The notes below the pieces were generated by a model, which was not told the origin of the DNA, did not search any database, and was given only the letters and a program-made list of their open reading frames with translations. Both the position numbers and the translations under genes were made by a program. A DNA stretch of 16,495 nucleotides from Thermodesulfovibrio sp. (GTDB lineage Bacteria > Nitrospirota > Thermodesulfovibrionia > Thermodesulfovibrionales > JdFR-85): the NCBI GenBank assembly GCA_027050975.1, contig JALUAR010000116.1:1-16495 (forward strand), written 5' to 3'. This document shows, piece after piece, positions 7,201 through 13,623 of this stretch (positions are counted from its first letter, which is position 1; each line of letters starts with the position of its first letter).

Positions 7201-8510
7201 CCGACCATAACAAAGGCATATTATTTGCCCTGGATGTTACCAATCCTTATGCAATTACCGATGCTACAGGCACTCCGAATGTGCTTTGGGAGAGGATGTA
7301 TTATGATGGGCAAAAGGATGCAAATGGTAATTACAAAAAGTGCGGAATGAACGGTACCCAGCCGGAGTTCAACTGTAATATGGGCAGAAGCAAGGGGGTA
7401 GCCATCGGAAGCATTAATGTGGGAGATAAACTGCAATCTGTTGCATTTGTTACCGCAAGATGGGCTGTGAAACAGACAAAAAGCATAAACACAAAGGGCC
7501 TGGAATACGATAATGATTACTGCAGTATTGATGCTGAGACAGAGGGGACATGTTCCGATACTCAATACACTACCCGAACTACCTGTCAGGCTAATGGCGG
7601 TACATGGACACCTAAAGAGCCTCCTACGGATTGTGTGTACGGCCTGGGAGTATACGCGATTGATATCAATACAGGTAATGTCATATGGAATGCAAAGGTT
7701 CCATATACCGGAGATGCCGTTAATATAGCTGATACCGCAGCAATACCTGCCCTGATGGATATCGATGAAAACGGTTCCTATGACTTTGTGGTTTTTGGTG
7801 ATGTTCAGGGCAGACTCTGGGCATTTAATGCAGTGACAGGTGAAAGCCTTGCCGGCTATGACAGTCTCACCAAAGATCCCGTGCCTGTCTTTACTATCCC
7901 GGATTGTACCACCTGGAAGAAGGACACGCAGACAGGCCTTTATTACTGTAGTGACAGCAATCCTCAAGATGCAGGCCCTTCCGAGCCAATTGGCGCACCG
8001 GTAAGTGTGAAAGGTAACATTGTGGTGTTTGGAACAGGTGCTTCAGATTCGGACTTTGCGTCAGATACCAAAAAGTATCACATATTTGTATTGAGGATGC
8101 TAACACATCCGGTAGATAACAAGTATTATGAAATACTCCTTGTGGACACAACAGCAGAGGGAGAGAAGGTGTGGGCGAAGCCACTGATAACAGCTGACTA
8201 TAAGGTCATTATCTCTACAGCAAGAAAGTACAAGGAAGCAGAAAGGGAGATCGCAGGGCTACAGACAGAGGGCAGGTTCAGGGTGATAGACCTTAAGAGC
8301 AAAACCGTACAAACCTTAAAGGATGAAAGCGGAAAAGACTGGTTTGAAGGCGGAGTCGTCGGAGGTATCGATGCAGAGGCAGGACATGCCTTTGCCATAA
8401 CCCTGAAGGGCAATGTATATGTGCTTGGAAGTAAGAATGCTGGAAGTTTCTCCCAGCCACCTGAAGACAGGGATAATCCTTACAATATTCTCTGGTGGAG
8501 GAAGTTGTGA
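4293..8510 (+). CDS. pilY1: PilY1-like type IV pilus tip adhesin, C-terminal part
   Basis: The frame is open from 4152; GTG 4293 is only the first formal start and has no Shine-Dalgarno, so this is best read as the continuation of the gene starting at 2782. The combined product is about 1,900 residues, much longer than the usual 1,000-1,200. In order it holds a beta-sandwich repeat (4320-4622), a ConA/lectin-like domain (4641-5222), two more repeats (5325-5642, 5715-6050), and then the conserved PilY1 region. That region contains YPKYRGHLIRYKLL, IWDAGDDAIMP, ATDRLWAIENSTPALM, VGADDGMLHAF and GKEIWAYIPSSLL, forming the C-terminal beta-propeller. DIDENGSYD at 7758-7784 matches the calcium-binding loop that controls pilus retraction in Pseudomonas PilY1. 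The protein would act outside the cell at the pilus tip in adhesion and pilus assembly. Its TGA overlaps the next start. Confidence 0.85.
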   Translation: MYNAPPERTLELQFNGPLPSSSIIELEVVHANCTKGVDCPKVTYDMSTKLGTIVSDNWITLSSELAEFDYDTYTFSGIFFSSLFEQATAQQLQVSDLIINIYDSNGNPVCGTDGKYSDGFDSTVIDDKWTRENIGSGFQTNYLANGSNLELSPDVTFSTGNIDSTSDNFSYMYQRISGDFDVKMEIKEMNAWGPTGSGGLMFRVDNTSTSQHVSVIADSNKNVKFIYRDTAGGSTTVVASNTASSYPLWVRLTRSGNTYKAYYSTDDGATWTQVGTAATLTTISSSGLIGNAFVANGASAKAVYDNFVVCTRLESVVDLVEDISLCAPHTSSYPVACSSSHAEGVLSLHFTNDISQDTTSSVVQLAIQGGPSAQFDISSHTGTSASDGTVTLDMTGAEYDSGTWTLRNIRVINLKCADYDVSDITVTFPDNGGTINLKQINNDPTGEIVCSPESISPASCSGQQSTGNTASEESINVKLEFKDNIIDKSVTSITLTVKYDCGQNCSGTLSASYDVNSQSGGTSSDSNFKIDMSKASLSGDKKKLENIVLTNLDSSKQFILVTVSVTFNGNAKIKKVKDTTNNNNICDFGGGKTSVAQCNPDYLLEVSSQQSGGGTTAIYTFDAGICDFYISPYLSSCTINWQKSNTCGIKYVLNTILALKFQVVSSEFNKTQPIVKSICTRVVDNKCVNDIYLFKASFDYPKYRGHLIRYKLLIDSQTGEVTLSKIWDAGDDAIMPKAGATGNNPSSPTKSNTERYIYTVVEDSQTGSLTKIDFDISHLTNLKSYIGQTDDTAAQITVHSVRGRKDSSAVNPPGPSGSGEATDRLWAIENSTPALMTNSKLVTKTDSSLPQCRDIIVFVGADDGMLHAFHAGTGTYNTNAKECVYDEGTGKEIWAYIPSSLLSSLKEQPFNVKYNPNNPLDYSIFEPRVSVDGSPAIGDFLVNVGTEANPDYKWKTYLVGTAEIRNTQNSDHNKGILFALDVTNPYAITDATGTPNVLWERMYYDGQKDANGNYKKCGMNGTQPEFNCNMGRSKGVAIGSINVGDKLQSVAFVTARWAVKQTKSINTKGLEYDNDYCSIDAETEGTCSDTQYTTRTTCQANGGTWTPKEPPTDCVYGLGVYAIDINTGNVIWNAKVPYTGDAVNIADTAAIPALMDIDENGSYDFVVFGDVQGRLWAFNAVTGESLAGYDSLTKDPVPVFTIPDCTTWKKDTQTGLYYCSDSNPQDAGPSEPIGAPVSVKGNIVVFGTGASDSDFASDTKKYHIFVLRMLTHPVDNKYYEILLVDTTAEGEKVWAKPLITADYKVIISTARKYKEAEREIAGLQTEGRFRVIDLKSKTVQTLKDESGKDWFEGGVVGGIDAEAGHAFAITLKGNVYVLGSKNAGSFSQPPEDRDNPYNILWWRKL
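4320..6050 (+). repeat. Three degenerate about 105-residue beta-sandwich repeats within PilY1
   Basis: Three segments of similar length (4320-4622, 5325-5642 and 5715-6050; about 101, 106 and 112 residues) share one layout. Each starts with an alternating strand (LELQFNG, LSLHFTN, VKLEFKD). A middle strand follows with S-x-I/V and V/L-x-L. Then come a Ser/Thr-rich stretch with YD or FD and a GT/GTSASD-type turn, a TFSGI/TLRNI/KLENI strand, and an NINI/VTF-type strand. Each ends in an Asn-rich turn just before a Cys (NGNPVC, TGEIVC, NNNNIC). They look like diverged internal duplications of an Ig-like or fibronectin-like domain. The relationship is by eye, with low identity. Confidence 0.5.
4641..5222 (+). 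other. ConA/LamG-like (DUF1349-type) lectin domain within PilY1
   Basis: Residues from SDGFDSTVIDDKW through GDFDVKMEIKEM, GSGGLMFRVDNTSTSQH, YPLWVRLTRSGNTYKAYYST, DDGATWTQVG to VYDNFVVC have the order and spacing of concanavalin A-like jelly-roll domains of the DUF1349/laminin-G type. Those are common in carbohydrate-active or adhesive surface proteins. Such a domain is not part of the standard PilY1 architecture. It sits exactly between repeats 1 and 2, so it appears to be an insertion that may provide a ligand- or glycan-binding surface. The fold call is from recognised motifs; the ligand is unknown. Confidence 0.65.
7758..7784 (+). other. Calcium-binding loop (DxDxNGxxD) in the PilY1 propeller
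   Basis: The nine residues DIDENGSYD place oxygen ligands at positions 1, 3, 5 and 9, as in EF-hand-like loops. In Pseudomonas PilY1 an equivalent loop in the C-terminal propeller binds calcium and controls pilus extension versus retraction. Here it sits in a matching context, ahead of FVVFGDVQGRLWAF. Function is inferred from the family. Confidence 0.6.
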
Positions 8511-9214
8511 GGCAGCAAGGCGTAACACTCATTGAACTTCTGGTGGTTATAGGAATAATTATGGCCTTGCTTGCCCTGTCAGCACCACCGTTTATGTCCT
8601 GGCTTGCCAGGCAAAGAATAGAGGATAAGGCTGTTCAGATCTATACTGATCTGAAATGGGCACAGCAAGAGGCAGTAAGGCAAGGAGAGTATGGTGTTGA
8701 GGAAACAGTAGATGCCATGAACAGAAGGATAACAACACTTCTTAAGAGAAAGGTATACTTTGTATTTGATTCCGCCACAGGAGGCTACAAAATTTTGAGA
8801 TGGCAGGATGAGGATGCAAACGGAGTAGCCGGAAGCGGAGAGTTTGCTCCTGATTTTGATAACGACGGAAGCACCGATGCTCCAATGAAAGAGATTGATG
8901 ACATATCTCCTGCCAGTATAGGGATCTTATCCTCTATTGATAAGGTTGCCTGCAGTAATAATAACAAAAGCGGAAATGCCGCAATAGTGAATGTAAGCAA
9001 ATGTCCAGATATTGTAGGAGACGGAGGAGCAAACCTTATGACGAGCAATGACAGTTGTATTGTTTTTAATTCGAAAGGCTTTTACGAAGGAGCAGACAAT
9101 GCCTCTATTTATATTACCGACGGCTCTCGGTATGCCTATGGGATCTCAATAAATGTGACCGGAATAATTAAATTATGCCGCTGGAACGGCTCCCAGTGGG
9201 TCAGACTTAGATAA
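8507..9214 (+). CDS. fimT: FimT/GspH-family type IV pseudopilin
   Basis: This prepilin of about 235 residues has leader MRQQG, then VTLIELLVVIGIIMALLALS (E at +5, an unusual V at +1). DLKWAQQEAVRQG at about residues 47-59 and the C-terminal YGISINVTGIIKLCRWNG are the signature blocks of the FimT/FimU/GspH family. I chose GTG 8507 because GGAGGAA at 8497-8503 lies just ahead and it makes a GTGA overlap with the pilY1 stop; GTG 8495 is also in frame but would lengthen the leader. The middle region contains DEDANG and a perfect DxDxDGxxD loop (8852-8878), which suggests calcium binding and is not usual for the family. It would be part of the pilus-tip priming complex together with the PilV, PilW, PilX and PilY1 proteins. 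FimU would be an equally good name. Confidence 0.8.
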   Translation: MRQQGVTLIELLVVIGIIMALLALSAPPFMSWLARQRIEDKAVQIYTDLKWAQQEAVRQGEYGVEETVDAMNRRITTLLKRKVYFVFDSATGGYKILRWQDEDANGVAGSGEFAPDFDNDGSTDAPMKEIDDISPASIGILSSIDKVACSNNNKSGNAAIVNVSKCPDIVGDGGANLMTSNDSCIVFNSKGFYEGADNASIYITDGSRYAYGISINVTGIIKLCRWNGSQWVRLR

Positions 9215-9239
9215 TCCAAATTTAGCGATAAGATTTGGA
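9215..9239 (+). repeat. Imperfect hairpin between fimT and the lipoprotein gene
   Basis: TCCAAATTTA (9215-9224) pairs with TAAGATTTGGA (9229-9239) around a GCGA loop, with one bulged G. It starts directly after the fimT stop. A T-rich stretch (TTATTTTT) appears about 12 bases further on, too far for a good intrinsic terminator. It may act as a weak attenuator or an mRNA processing/stability element that reduces lipoprotein expression. Confidence 0.4.
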
Positions 9240-9274
9240 GTGGTATACAGTTATTTTTAACAGGGGAGACTAAC

Positions 9275-10240
9275 ATGAGAAAGGGAGTATTGTTTGGAGT
9301 AGTTGTGCTGCTTGGAATTATATCATGTGCACTCTATTCCTGCAGTGATAATAGAAACGGAAAATTAAAGGTTGGAACGACGGAAAACAAAAGCGTTCAG
9401 ACGGAGAAGGAGAGTTACAAAGGGTCAGGAGCACCTGTAGTTAACGAACAGGAAGTATCCTCTGAAGTGAGTGTATATATAACTCCTTCGGCTCCTTTCA
9501 AAGGTGCGGTTTTAACTGTTCGTTTGGCCGAAAGGAATACGAAAGCACGGTTTCTCTGGTATGTAAATGGCACTCCGGTAGAAGGCTTTACAGGACCTGT
9601 ATTCAGTACGGAGGGACTTCAAAAGGGGGATGAGGTTAGTGTAAAAGTAATAAATGATGGACAAGAGATTATTTCTGACCCAGTAACAATTCAGAACTCT
9701 CCTCCACGAATAAGACACCTTTATCTCCTTCCAGAGTCTCCTGATGCGACATCTATGCTTACTGTCGATGTTGACGTATATGATGCGGATGGTGACGATG
9801 TAGAACTTTCCTATAAATGGCTTGTTAACGGTGAAGAGATAGCTGAAAACGGGGCGGAGCTAAAAGGGTATTTTAAAAAAGGAGACGAGGTGACGGTTGT
9901 CGTGACACCTTCAGATGGGGAATCTGATGGTGTGCCAGTTCGCAGAACAGTTACCATTGGTAATGCATCTCCTGTGGTAGAGACGTCTTTGAAGGAGATG
10001 GAGATAAAAGATAACGTCTTTCAGGCAAGAATCAGTGCAGATGATCCAGACGGAGATCCGTTGAGTTTCGCAGTGGAGGAAGGCCCTGAGGGACTCTCTA
10101 TTGATCAGAGCGGTCTGATAACATGGAAAATCCCTGCCAATATGACAGAGGATTCCGTCGAACTGGTAATTTCCGTTAAAGATTCCGAAGGTGGCGAGAC
10201 ACTTGTTAACCTTCCGCTGTTATTAAAACGAAATAAATGA
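9275..10240 (+). CDS. Ig/cadherin-like domain lipoprotein, last gene of pilus operon
   Basis: This 321-residue exported protein has a hydrophobic N-terminus (VLFGVVVLLGIISCALYSC); Cys18 or Cys23 may be a lipidation site, though neither lipobox is perfect. A Lys/Glu-rich linker follows to about residue 60. Two related Ig-like units come next: FLWYVNGTPVEG and GLQKGDEVSVKV (about 60-142), then YKWLVNGEEIAENG and YFKKGDEVTVVV (about 143-232). The third unit (about 233-320) has DPDGDPLSFAVEEGPEGLSI and GLITWKIP, the hallmark of the putative-Ig (He_PIG)/cadherin-like family. The start is ATG 9275, set by AGGGGAG at 9262-9268. It is separated from fimT by 60 bases with no obvious promoter, so it is probably co-transcribed. 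I cannot assign a specific function. A periplasmic or surface role in pilus anchoring, or a PilY1 partner, is a guess. Confidence 0.7.
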   Translation: MRKGVLFGVVVLLGIISCALYSCSDNRNGKLKVGTTENKSVQTEKESYKGSGAPVVNEQEVSSEVSVYITPSAPFKGAVLTVRLAERNTKARFLWYVNGTPVEGFTGPVFSTEGLQKGDEVSVKVINDGQEIISDPVTIQNSPPRIRHLYLLPESPDATSMLTVDVDVYDADGDDVELSYKWLVNGEEIAENGAELKGYFKKGDEVTVVVTPSDGESDGVPVRRTVTIGNASPVVETSLKEMEIKDNVFQARISADDPDGDPLSFAVEEGPEGLSIDQSGLITWKIPANMTEDSVELVISVKDSEGGETLVNLPLLLKRNK

Positions 10241-10261
10241 GAAAATAGTATAAACATTTTG

Positions 10262-10289
10262 TTCACTTTTTACCCTGTAAACATATAAT
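10262..10289 (+). promoter_or_regulatory. Sigma-70-type promoter for the arginine operon
   Basis: TTCACT (10262-10267, four of six matches to TTGACA) is followed after 16 bases by a perfect TATAAT (10284-10289). The start would be near 10296, leaving a leader of about 100 bases. A second TATAAT at 10339-10344 has no good -35 element. The position between two gene groups supports a new transcription unit. Confidence 0.5.
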
Positions 10290-10311
10290 TTATTCTTTGA
10301 ATCTACCCCTC

Positions 10312-10343
10312 TTATATCCTTAATCGTCCTGATTAGGATATAA
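10312..10343 (+). repeat. Imperfect palindrome in the leader of the arginine operon
   Basis: TTATATCC (10312-10319) and TAATC (10321-10325) pair with GATTA (10331-10335) and GGATATAA (10336-10343) around a five-base loop, with a single bulged T at 10320. The stem would be 13 pairs. It begins about 16 bases after the predicted transcription start and ends 55 bases before the first start codon. It has no following T-run, so it is not a clear terminator. It could be an operator, a leader hairpin, or the remains of the pilus operon's 3' end. Confidence 0.5.
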
Positions 10344-10398
10344 TAATCACAATTACACTAACGAGTAACAGGATAACGACTTTGGGAGTCTTTATATC

Positions 10399-11373
10399 AT
10401 GAGTGGAAAAAAATACCGTCCCATCTCACTAAAAAAGGTCAGGAGATACTCCTTAATATCCAGAAAGAGCAAGGTTGCAGCTGAAAAAACAGCAAAGCCT
10501 TTTAACGCAGGTGCCACTTTCCAGGAGTTTATTGACTCATTACCTGACATTCTTGCTGCTTCGGACCTGAGATCTGTGATATCGGCTATTGTAAAGGCTC
10601 GCAAAGAGGACCGCCCCGTTGTTCTGGCGATGGGGGCTCATCCCATTAAAGTAGGGCTTTCCCCGATTATAATAGACCTTATCAAATCAGGTGTGATTAC
10701 GGCGATAGCAACAAATGGGGCAGCCATAATTCATGACTTTGAAATTGCTTATAGTGGCCATACCTCGGAGGATGTTGCTAAGGAACTGAGTGACGGAAGC
10801 TTTGGCATGGCAAAAGAGACAGGGGTACTTTTGAATAGAACAATAAAACAGGGAGCAAAACGAGGCCAAGGCCTCGGAATGTCGGTGGGAGAGATGATAT
10901 CCAAGGGGAAAAGATTCAAATACAAGGAGATGAGCATTTTTGCTACTGCCTACAGACTTTCTATACCGGCAACAGTTCATGTAGCAGTTGGCACAGATAT
11001 AATACACATGCATCCTGAATGTGATGGCGGAGCAATTGGCCAGACGAGTTACTATGATTTTCGGTTGTTTGCCTCAGTGGTGGCTGATCTTGACAGAGGA
11101 GTATTCATAAATCTTGGTTCCGCTGTGCTTATGCCAGAGGTCTTTCTGAAGGCCCTTACCATTGCTCGGAATCTTGGACACAGAGTCGACAATATTACAA
11201 CTGTAACAATGGATTTTAACAGACATTACAGACCAATGGTAAATGTTGTGCAAAGACCTACTATGAGTGGCGGAAGGGGGTACTATCTCACAGGACATCA
11301 TGAGATAATGTTTCCCCTTCTTGCTGCTGCGGTAAAAGAGGGAATGGGGGTGAAGGATGAAAAAACTGCTTGA
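10399..11373 (+). CDS. Deoxyhypusine-synthase-family protein
   Basis: This 324-residue cytoplasmic protein belongs to the bacterial branch of the deoxyhypusine synthase (DHS) family, an NAD-dependent Rossmann-like fold. Family-type segments are seen in order: VVLAMGAHPIKVGLSPIIID (about 74-93), TAIATNGAAIIHDFE (about 101-115), VHVAVGTDIIHMHPECDGGA (about 193-212), VFINLGSAVLMPEVFLKALT (about 235-254) and TGHHEIMFPLLAAAV (about 298-312). Bacteria lack eIF5A, so true hypusine formation is unlikely. Bacterial relatives are thought to act in polyamine chemistry such as homospermidine formation. Where the human enzyme has its catalytic Lys in a W-G-K motif, this one appears to read GGRG (291-294). 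The Lys/Arg-rich N-terminus to residue 26 is odd. ATG 10399 follows a GGGAG at a rather long 10-base spacing. The end overlaps argD by 17 bases, so the two are co-translated. Confidence 0.72.
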   Translation: MSGKKYRPISLKKVRRYSLISRKSKVAAEKTAKPFNAGATFQEFIDSLPDILAASDLRSVISAIVKARKEDRPVVLAMGAHPIKVGLSPIIIDLIKSGVITAIATNGAAIIHDFEIAYSGHTSEDVAKELSDGSFGMAKETGVLLNRTIKQGAKRGQGLGMSVGEMISKGKRFKYKEMSIFATAYRLSIPATVHVAVGTDIIHMHPECDGGAIGQTSYYDFRLFASVVADLDRGVFINLGSAVLMPEVFLKALTIARNLGHRVDNITTVTMDFNRHYRPMVNVVQRPTMSGGRGYYLTGHHEIMFPLLAAAVKEGMGVKDEKTA

Positions 11374-12550
11374 TGAGGCAGCAAAATACCTGATGAACAC
11401 ATACAGCAGATATCCTGTGATTCTTGTTAAAGGCAGAGGGAGCCTTGTCTATGGCATGGATGGTAAGGAGTACCTGGATTTTGTTGGAGGAATTGCAGTG
11501 AATATACTGGGACACTGCCATCCGAAAGTGGTAGTGGCTCTGCAGAAGCAGGCACAGAGGCTTATTCATGTCTCCAATTTATATCATATAGAGCCACAGA
11601 TCAAGCTGGCAAAACTTCTGGTGGAAAACTCATTTGCTGATAAGGTCTTCTTCTGTAACTCGGGCGCAGAGGCAAATGAAGGTGCGATAAAACTTGCACG
11701 AAAATATGCAAAGGAGAATATCAGTGAGGACCGGTTCGAAATTATTACAGCTTTAAACTCCTTTCACGGAAGGACACTTGCCTCTCTGACTGCAACAGGA
11801 CAGGAGCGCTTTCACAAAGGCTTTGAACCTCTTGTGCCGGGGTTTAAATATGTGCCCTTCGATGATATAAAGGCACTGGAAGAGGCAATTGATGAGAAGA
11901 CCTGTGCCATAATGTTGGAACCCATTCAGGGTGAAGGTGGTGTAAGGGTTCCATCGGAGAATTATTTTAAAGAGGTTAGAAGGCTATGTGATGATAACGG
12001 AATACTTTTGATACTTGATGAGGTACAGACCGGGATTGGCAGAACCGGAGCGCTTTTTGCCTACGAACATTTCGGGATAGAGCCTGATATAATGACGCTT
12101 GCAAAGGGCCTTGGAGGCGGAGTGCCAATAGGTGCTCTTTTAGCAAAGGAAAAGGTGGCTCAGGCCTTTGTTCCCGGAAGCCATGCCTCCACCTTTGGTG
12201 GAAATCCCCTTGTTTGTCAGGCTGCTATTGCTACTGTTGAGACAGTGCTTGAGGACGGAATTTTGCTTCAGGAGTGTAACAGGCTAGGTGGATACTTTAA
12301 AAAGAGGTTGTATGAATTGAAAGATGAGTTTTCAGGTATAATAGTGGATATCAGAGGGATGGGATTAATGCTTGGGATGGAGTTGAACAGAGACTGTACC
12401 CAGGTGGTAAAGGCATGTATGGAAAGAGGTGTTTTGATAAACTGTACCGCTGGAAACACCATTCGTTTTACTCCACCACTGACGGTTAGTACTGAAGAGA
12501 TAGATCAGGTGGTGGAGATCCTTAAGGATATCTTCAGGAGGCTATCATGA
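11357..12550 (+). CDS. argD: Acetylornithine aminotransferase
   Basis: This 397-residue class III PLP-dependent aminotransferase makes N-acetylornithine from N-acetylglutamate semialdehyde and glutamate in arginine biosynthesis. It acts in the cytoplasm. Visible motifs are the Ω-amino-acid aminotransferase N-terminus (YGMDGKEYLDFVGGIAVNIL, residues about 32-51), CNSGAEANEGAIKLARKY (100-117, cofactor phosphate site), NSFHGRTLASL, EPIQGEGG (188-195), and LILDEVQTGIGRTG (218-231), with Asp221 contacting the PLP ring. TLAKGLGGGVPIGA (247-260) has Lys250 as the PLP Schiff-base residue. The C-terminal TAGNTIRFTPPL is typical. Length is normal for the family. Translation starts at ATG 11357, inside the end of the upstream gene, and the stop overlaps argF by ATGA. 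The argDF arrangement supports ArgD over other class III transaminases such as succinylornithine or 4-aminobutyrate transaminase. Confidence 0.93.
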   Translation: MKKLLDEAAKYLMNTYSRYPVILVKGRGSLVYGMDGKEYLDFVGGIAVNILGHCHPKVVVALQKQAQRLIHVSNLYHIEPQIKLAKLLVENSFADKVFFCNSGAEANEGAIKLARKYAKENISEDRFEIITALNSFHGRTLASLTATGQERFHKGFEPLVPGFKYVPFDDIKALEEAIDEKTCAIMLEPIQGEGGVRVPSENYFKEVRRLCDDNGILLILDEVQTGIGRTGALFAYEHFGIEPDIMTLAKGLGGGVPIGALLAKEKVAQAFVPGSHASTFGGNPLVCQAAIATVETVLEDGILLQECNRLGGYFKKRLYELKDEFSGIIVDIRGMGLMLGMELNRDCTQVVKACMERGVLINCTAGNTIRFTPPLTVSTEEIDQVVEILKDIFRRLS

Positions 12551-13449
12551 AGAGAGACTGTTTGAGACTATGGGATTTAACTCGAGAGGAGATAGAGGGG
12601 ATCATTGATAGGGCAATAAAGCTGAAAGCAGGTGAGGATAGCCAGAAGTGCCCATTGATTGGTAAAAGTGTAGGGCTCCTTTTTGAAAAGCCTTCTACCA
12701 GGACGCGGATGTCCTTTGAGGTTGGAGTCTATCAGCTGGGCGGACAAGCGGTCTATATGACACCATCAGAGATCCAACTGGGACGTGGCGAGAGCATTGC
12801 GGATACAGCCAGGGTGCTTTCAAGATATTTCCATGCGATGGTGATAAGGACTTTTGAGCACGAGAGGATTGAGGAGTTTGCCAGATACGCGGATATACCT
12901 GTAATCAATGGATTAAGTGATCTGCACCATCCCTGTCAGGCCCTTGCAGACCTGATGACCATGAAGGAAAAAAAAGGCAAAATAGAAGGCTTGAAAGTGG
13001 CCTTTATCGGTGACGGCAATAATGTGGCAAACTCCCTTATAGAGGCAGCGGGAAGAATGGGGTTTTCTTTAAATATAGCCTGTCCCGAAGGATATGAGCC
13101 AGATGCCGATGTGCTTGAGGATGTCAGGGAGGGGAAAGGTGAGATTATAATTCTCAGAGATGCCAAAGAGGCTGCAGGAAGGGCGGATGTTATTTATACT
13201 GATGTATGGGTAAGTATGGGGCAAGAGGTTGAAAAGGAGAAGAAAAGGCGAAAATTTCAACCCTATCAGGTTAATAGCGCCCTTGTAGGATGCGCAAAAA
13301 AGGATGTCATTGTAATGCATTGTCTTCCAGCCCACAGAGGAGAGGAGATTACGGATGAGGTAATTGATGGTCCTAACAGCGTAGTCTTCGACCAGGCTGA
13401 AAACAGACTTCATACACAGAAGGCCCTTCTGGAATTGCTATTGGCTTGA
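12547..13449 (+). CDS. argF: Ornithine carbamoyltransferase
   Basis: This 300-residue enzyme transfers the carbamoyl group of carbamoyl phosphate to ornithine, forming citrulline, the sixth step of arginine synthesis, as a cytoplasmic trimer. It shows the full motif set of the family: KPSTRTRMSFEVG (48-60, carbamoyl phosphate site), HPCQALADLMT (128-138), FIGDGNNVANS (153-163), DVWVSMGQE (219-227, the SMG ornithine loop), HCLPAHRGEE (258-267) and the C-terminal ENRLHTQKALL. The length is slightly shorter than the 305-335 of E. coli relatives but normal for the compact anabolic type. ATG 12547 follows AGGAGG at 12536-12541 and overlaps the argD stop, giving translational coupling. It is the last gene of the operon; no terminator hairpin is visible after it. 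Confidence 0.95.
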   Translation: MKRDCLRLWDLTREEIEGIIDRAIKLKAGEDSQKCPLIGKSVGLLFEKPSTRTRMSFEVGVYQLGGQAVYMTPSEIQLGRGESIADTARVLSRYFHAMVIRTFEHERIEEFARYADIPVINGLSDLHHPCQALADLMTMKEKKGKIEGLKVAFIGDGNNVANSLIEAAGRMGFSLNIACPEGYEPDADVLEDVREGKGEIIILRDAKEAAGRADVIYTDVWVSMGQEVEKEKKRRKFQPYQVNSALVGCAKKDVIVMHCLPAHRGEEITDEVIDGPNSVVFDQAENRLHTQKALLELLLA

Positions 13450-13623
13450 GGAAGATATATATCTGAAAAACATTTTTGTGCTACTATATATTGTCAAAAT
13501 TTCTGTCATTGGAGACTAATGATTGGAGCCTCGGTAGAGAGACTGCTACGACTAAATAAACATCCGGAGTATAAAGCGATAATTGTTGTTTTCTTTAACA
13601 GCCATTAATTAGGGGATGCAGAT
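13450..13623 (+). promoter_or_regulatory. Intergenic region ahead of cytochrome genes, weak promoter candidates
   Basis: This stretch has no gene. It carries an AT-rich perfect palindrome AGATATATATCT (13453-13464) right after the argF stop, without a T-run. Candidate promoter elements are an extended -10 box TGCTACTAT (13479-13487), and TTGTCA (13491-13496) followed after 18 bases by ACTAAT (13515-13520). Neither is strong. I see no match to a GEMM-type c-di-GMP/cGAMP riboswitch, which is sometimes found before cytochrome genes. AGGGG at 13611-13615 is the ribosome binding site of the cytochrome gene. Confidence 0.3.

Noticed and set aside
7221..7967. Long antisense reading frame (248 codons) opposite pilY1
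   Set aside because: It lies entirely within the strongly conserved PilY1 propeller frame, has no ribosome binding site, and its Cys/Ile-rich product resembles a shadow of the sense codons.
10286..10305. ArgR box ahead of the arginine operon
   Set aside because: ATTC-TTT-GAAT near 10292-10302 has the arms in the opposite order to the ArgR consensus and is too short.
13453..13464. AGATATATATCT palindrome as an argF terminator
   Set aside because: It is AT-only in its core, too weak as a stem, and lacks a following T-run.
13500..13623. GEMM-type riboswitch ahead of the cytochrome gene
   Set aside because: The conserved core blocks of that riboswitch class are absent; only scattered CCGG-like matches occur.
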